From positions 1 to 7,826 of the forward strand of contig CAAEIL010000044.1 in NCBI GenBank assembly GCA_900755985.1: a stretch of DNA of 7,826 bases. Reading direction: 5' to 3'. This document shows, one piece after another, positions 5,808 to 7,826 of the stretch. Source of the DNA: Bacteroidales bacterium (GTDB lineage: Bacteria > Bacteroidota > Bacteroidia > Bacteroidales > Muribaculaceae). Position numbers and translations under genes: made by a program. Within the stretch, counting starts at the first letter, position 1. Each line of letters begins with the position of its first letter. Below the pieces are notes generated by a model. The model searched no databases and had not been told where the DNA came from. It saw nothing but the letters and a program-made list of their open reading frames with translations.

Positions 5808-6284
5808 ATGACAAATATTATGCTTGACAAGACAAAACTTCAGGCGATTGTCGAGGCTGCTTTAGCCGAGACGCCGGTTTTTTTAGTTTCGATTTCGGTA
5901 AGCGCCGACAATGTTGTTGACGTGGTCATAGACTCGCCCGAGGGCGTCGACATTGATACATGCGTTGCCGTCAACCGGGCCGTCGAAGCCGCCTTCGACC
6001 GCGACATTGAGGATTACGAACTGATGGTCGGCTCGGCCGGCGTGACTACGCCGTTCACCGTTCCGCAGCAATATTTTATGAATGTCGGCAACACGGTCGA
6101 GGTCATAACCCGCGACGGTCGCAAACTGCACGGCACGCTTGTCGAGGTCGCTGAAGACCTCACGGTCACCGTCGCCGTGCCCACCAAGGTCAAAGAGCCC
6201 GGTGCCAAGCGCCCCGTTGTCAAAGACGTCAACGAAGTACTGCCACCCGCCAACGTCAAATCGATAGTCCGCGACATCGACTGA
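5808..6284 (+). CDS. rimP: Ribosome maturation factor RimP
   Basis: This 158-residue cytoplasmic protein assists maturation of the 30S ribosomal subunit. The N-terminal alpha/beta domain spans about 5-85. It ends with the segment YELMVGSAGVTTPF (70-83), which corresponds to the canonical EVSSPGLxRPL strand-turn of RimP. The Sm-like C-terminal domain follows from about 90 (MNVGNTVEVITRDGRKLHGTLVEV) to the end (VKSIVRDID). Length is normal for the family. The start is either ATG 5808 or ATG 5820; the latter gives MLDKTKL, a common kind of RimP start, and neither has a strong Shine-Dalgarno. The position before nusA and infB is the widely conserved order and strongly supports the call. It is the first gene after the 5648 promoter and its long leader, so leader folding would affect the whole cluster. 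Confidence 0.93.
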   Translation: MTNIMLDKTKLQAIVEAALAETPVFLVSISVSADNVVDVVIDSPEGVDIDTCVAVNRAVEAAFDRDIEDYELMVGSAGVTTPFTVPQQYFMNVGNTVEVITRDGRKLHGTLVEVAEDLTVTVAVPTKVKEPGAKRPVVKDVNEVLPPANVKSIVRDID

Positions 6285-6354
6285 CTCCGACCCCGCTGTC
6301 CAAAAGCATTTTTTACATCCAACGAATCAATAATAACAAACCCACATATATATA

Positions 6355-7611
6355 ATGGCAAAGAAAGAAGCTACTCCCAACATGGTCGAGCAGTTCCAGG
6401 AGTTCAAAGAACTCAAGAACATTGACAAGGCCACAATGATTTCAGTACTCGAAGAGTCGTTCCGCAACGTCCTGGCCAAGATGTTCGGCACCGACGAGAA
6501 TCTCGACGTCATCCTCAACCCCGACAAAGGCGACGTGCAGATATTCCAGAACCTTCAGGTCGTTCCCGACGGCGAAGTCGAGAATCCCAATCTTCAGATA
6601 TCGCTCAGTGACGCCCGTGCCGACGACGACCCCGACGCCGAGGTCGGCGAAGAACACACCAAAGAGATTATCTTCGAGAAATTTGGCCGTCGCGCCATTC
6701 TGACCTTGCGCCAGACCCTACAGTCAAAAATCCTCGACCTGCAGAAAGAAGCCATCTATGCCAAATTCAAAGAGCTTGAAGGCGAACTCGTCTCGGGCGA
6801 AGTCTATCAGACCTGGTCGCGCGAAACCCTGCTGCTTGACGATGACAAGAATGAGCTGCTGCTGCCCAAGAGCGAGTCGATACCCGGCGACTTCTTCCGC
6901 AAAGGCGAGACAGTCCGCGCCGTCGTAGCAAATGTCGACAACAAAAACAACAACCCCAAAATCACCGTATCGCGCACCAACGAGAACTTCCTGCGCCGTC
7001 TGTTCGAGATAGAGGTTCCCGAGATTCAGGACGGCCTTATCAACATACGCGCCGTTGCCCGCATACCCGGCGAGCGCGCCAAGATTGCCGTCGAGAGCTA
7101 TGACGACCGCATCGACCCCGTAGGAGCCTGTGTCGGCGTCAAAGGCTCGCGTATCCACGGCATCGTCCGCGAGTTGCGCAACGAAAACATCGACGTCATC
7201 AACTTCACCACCAACCCCTCGCTATTCATACAGCGCGCCCTGTCGCCCGCCAAAATCTCGTCGATACGCCTCGACGAAGAAGAAAAGCGCGCCGAGGTAT
7301 TCCTCCGTCCCGAGGAAGTATCCCTGGCCATCGGCAAGAACGGTCTCAACATCAAACTCGCCTCGATGCTCACGGGCTATGTCATCGACGTATACCGCGA
7401 CAGCGAAGAACCCGCCGAAGAAGATATCTATCTGGACGAATTCAAAGACGAAATTGAAGAATGGGTCATCGACCAGCTTAAAAACATCGGCTGCGTAACC
7501 GCAAAATCCGTTCTTAACGCCCCGCGCGAAATGCTTGTCGAAAAAGCCGACCTCGAAGAAGAGACCGTCGACCGCGTACTCGAAGTACTCCGCGCCGAAT
7601 TCGAAGACTGA
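6355..7611 (+). CDS. nusA: Transcription termination/antitermination factor NusA
   Basis: This 418-residue RNA-polymerase-associated factor modulates pausing, termination and antitermination. Domains in order are the NusA N-terminal domain (about 1-130), S1 RNA-binding domain (about 142-210, ELVSGEVYQTWSRETLLLDD ... KITVSR), KH1 (about 215-290, with GVKGSRIHGIVREL at 261-274) and KH2 (about 297-350, with the GxxG loop in AIGKNGLNIKLAS at 325-337). A C-terminal acidic helical segment (about 360-418) resembles a helix-hairpin-helix unit: LKNIGCVTAKSVLNAPREML. It ends after one such unit, so the duplicated acidic repeats of E. coli NusA (495 aa) are absent, as in many bacteria. It starts 71 nt after the rimP stop in an A/T-rich region (ATATATAATGGCA) with no clear Shine-Dalgarno. 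Nothing looks broken. Confidence 0.97.
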   Translation: MAKKEATPNMVEQFQEFKELKNIDKATMISVLEESFRNVLAKMFGTDENLDVILNPDKGDVQIFQNLQVVPDGEVENPNLQISLSDARADDDPDAEVGEEHTKEIIFEKFGRRAILTLRQTLQSKILDLQKEAIYAKFKELEGELVSGEVYQTWSRETLLLDDDKNELLLPKSESIPGDFFRKGETVRAVVANVDNKNNNPKITVSRTNENFLRRLFEIEVPEIQDGLINIRAVARIPGERAKIAVESYDDRIDPVGACVGVKGSRIHGIVRELRNENIDVINFTTNPSLFIQRALSPAKISSIRLDEEEKRAEVFLRPEEVSLAIGKNGLNIKLASMLTGYVIDVYRDSEEPAEEDIYLDEFKDEIEEWVIDQLKNIGCVTAKSVLNAPREMLVEKADLEEETVDRVLEVLRAEFED

Positions 7612-7691
7612 CCTCACCGCACCTTTCTCCTCAGTGAGTCATTAATCACGCCACGGCGCCTGTTGTACATAGAAAAAGAAAAAAGAAATAT

Positions 7692-7826
7692 ATGGCAAAA
7701 ACAAAGATATCAACGATAGCCAAAACACTCAACGTCGGCCTGCCTACCGTCTTTGAGTTTCTCAACAAAAAAGGCATAAGCATCGACGAGACCCCCAATA
7801 CCCGCGTCGAACAGGACGTCGTAGAC
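7692..7826 (+). CDS. infB: Translation initiation factor IF-2, N-terminal 45 codons (cut by window edge)
   Basis: The visible 45 residues, beginning MAKTKISTIAKTLNVGLP and continuing TVFEFLNKKGISIDETPNTRV, match the small N-terminal helical module of bacterial IF2. The form is the one I associate with Bacteroidota, where LNVG...VEFLxKKG is typical. The GTPase domain, which delivers initiator tRNA to the 30S subunit, lies beyond the right edge. The start is supported by the protein match and by the purine-rich run GAAAAAGAAAAAAGAAATAT just upstream. The gene begins 80 nt after the nusA stop, with no terminator between them, in the conserved rimP-nusA-infB order. Confidence 0.92.
   Translation, partial: MAKTKISTIAKTLNVGLPTVFEFLNKKGISIDETPNTRVEQDVVD

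Noticed and set aside
6442..7617. Several minus-strand open frames opposite nusA, plus a plus-strand frame at 7130-7498
   Set aside because: Compositional shadows of nusA with low-complexity translations; NusA itself is unambiguous.

Overview
This window looks like chromosomal DNA from the Bacteroidota, most likely order Bacteroidales and possibly a Muribaculaceae-like gut anaerobe. Three points support this. Putative promoters match the phylum's TTTG / TAnnTTTG consensus rather than the E. coli sigma70 pattern. The infB start has the N-terminal form I associate with Bacteroidota IF2. A secreted protein carries a type IX-secretion-like C-terminal domain. An oxygen-sensitive class III ribonucleotide reductase also fits an anaerobe. 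The family-level placement is inference.

Layout: (1) Positions 1-2667, minus strand, hold nrdD and nrdG (nrdG is cut by the left edge). NrdG is the radical-SAM activase that installs the glycyl radical on NrdD, which makes dNTPs without oxygen. A good Bacteroidota promoter lies just upstream of nrdD. (2) Positions 2668-3698 are a 1-kb AT-rich gap with no convincing large gene. It separates the minus-strand nrd operon from plus-strand genes and contains two foldable segments, one of them a possible small RNA or a 21-codon ORF on the opposite strand. (3) Positions 3699-5346, plus strand, hold two tightly spaced genes for exported proteins of unknown function. The first is little more than a signal peptide, a short beta motif and a sorting-tail-like C-terminus. 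The second has two copies of a roughly 167-residue beta-rich unit. A promoter precedes the pair and a 13-bp hairpin terminator follows. (4) Positions 5418-5807 hold a degenerate 12-nt tandem repeat, an AT-rich stretch, a promoter and a roughly 145-nt leader. The leader begins with a terminator-like hairpin. (5) Positions 5808-7826, plus strand, hold the conserved rimP-nusA-infB transcription/translation cluster (infB cut by the right edge).

Most of the window is conserved housekeeping sequence. I do not see a defence system, mobile element, CRISPR array, tRNA or rRNA. The least explained parts are the secreted gene pair, the structured pieces of the 1-kb gap and the leader ahead of rimP.
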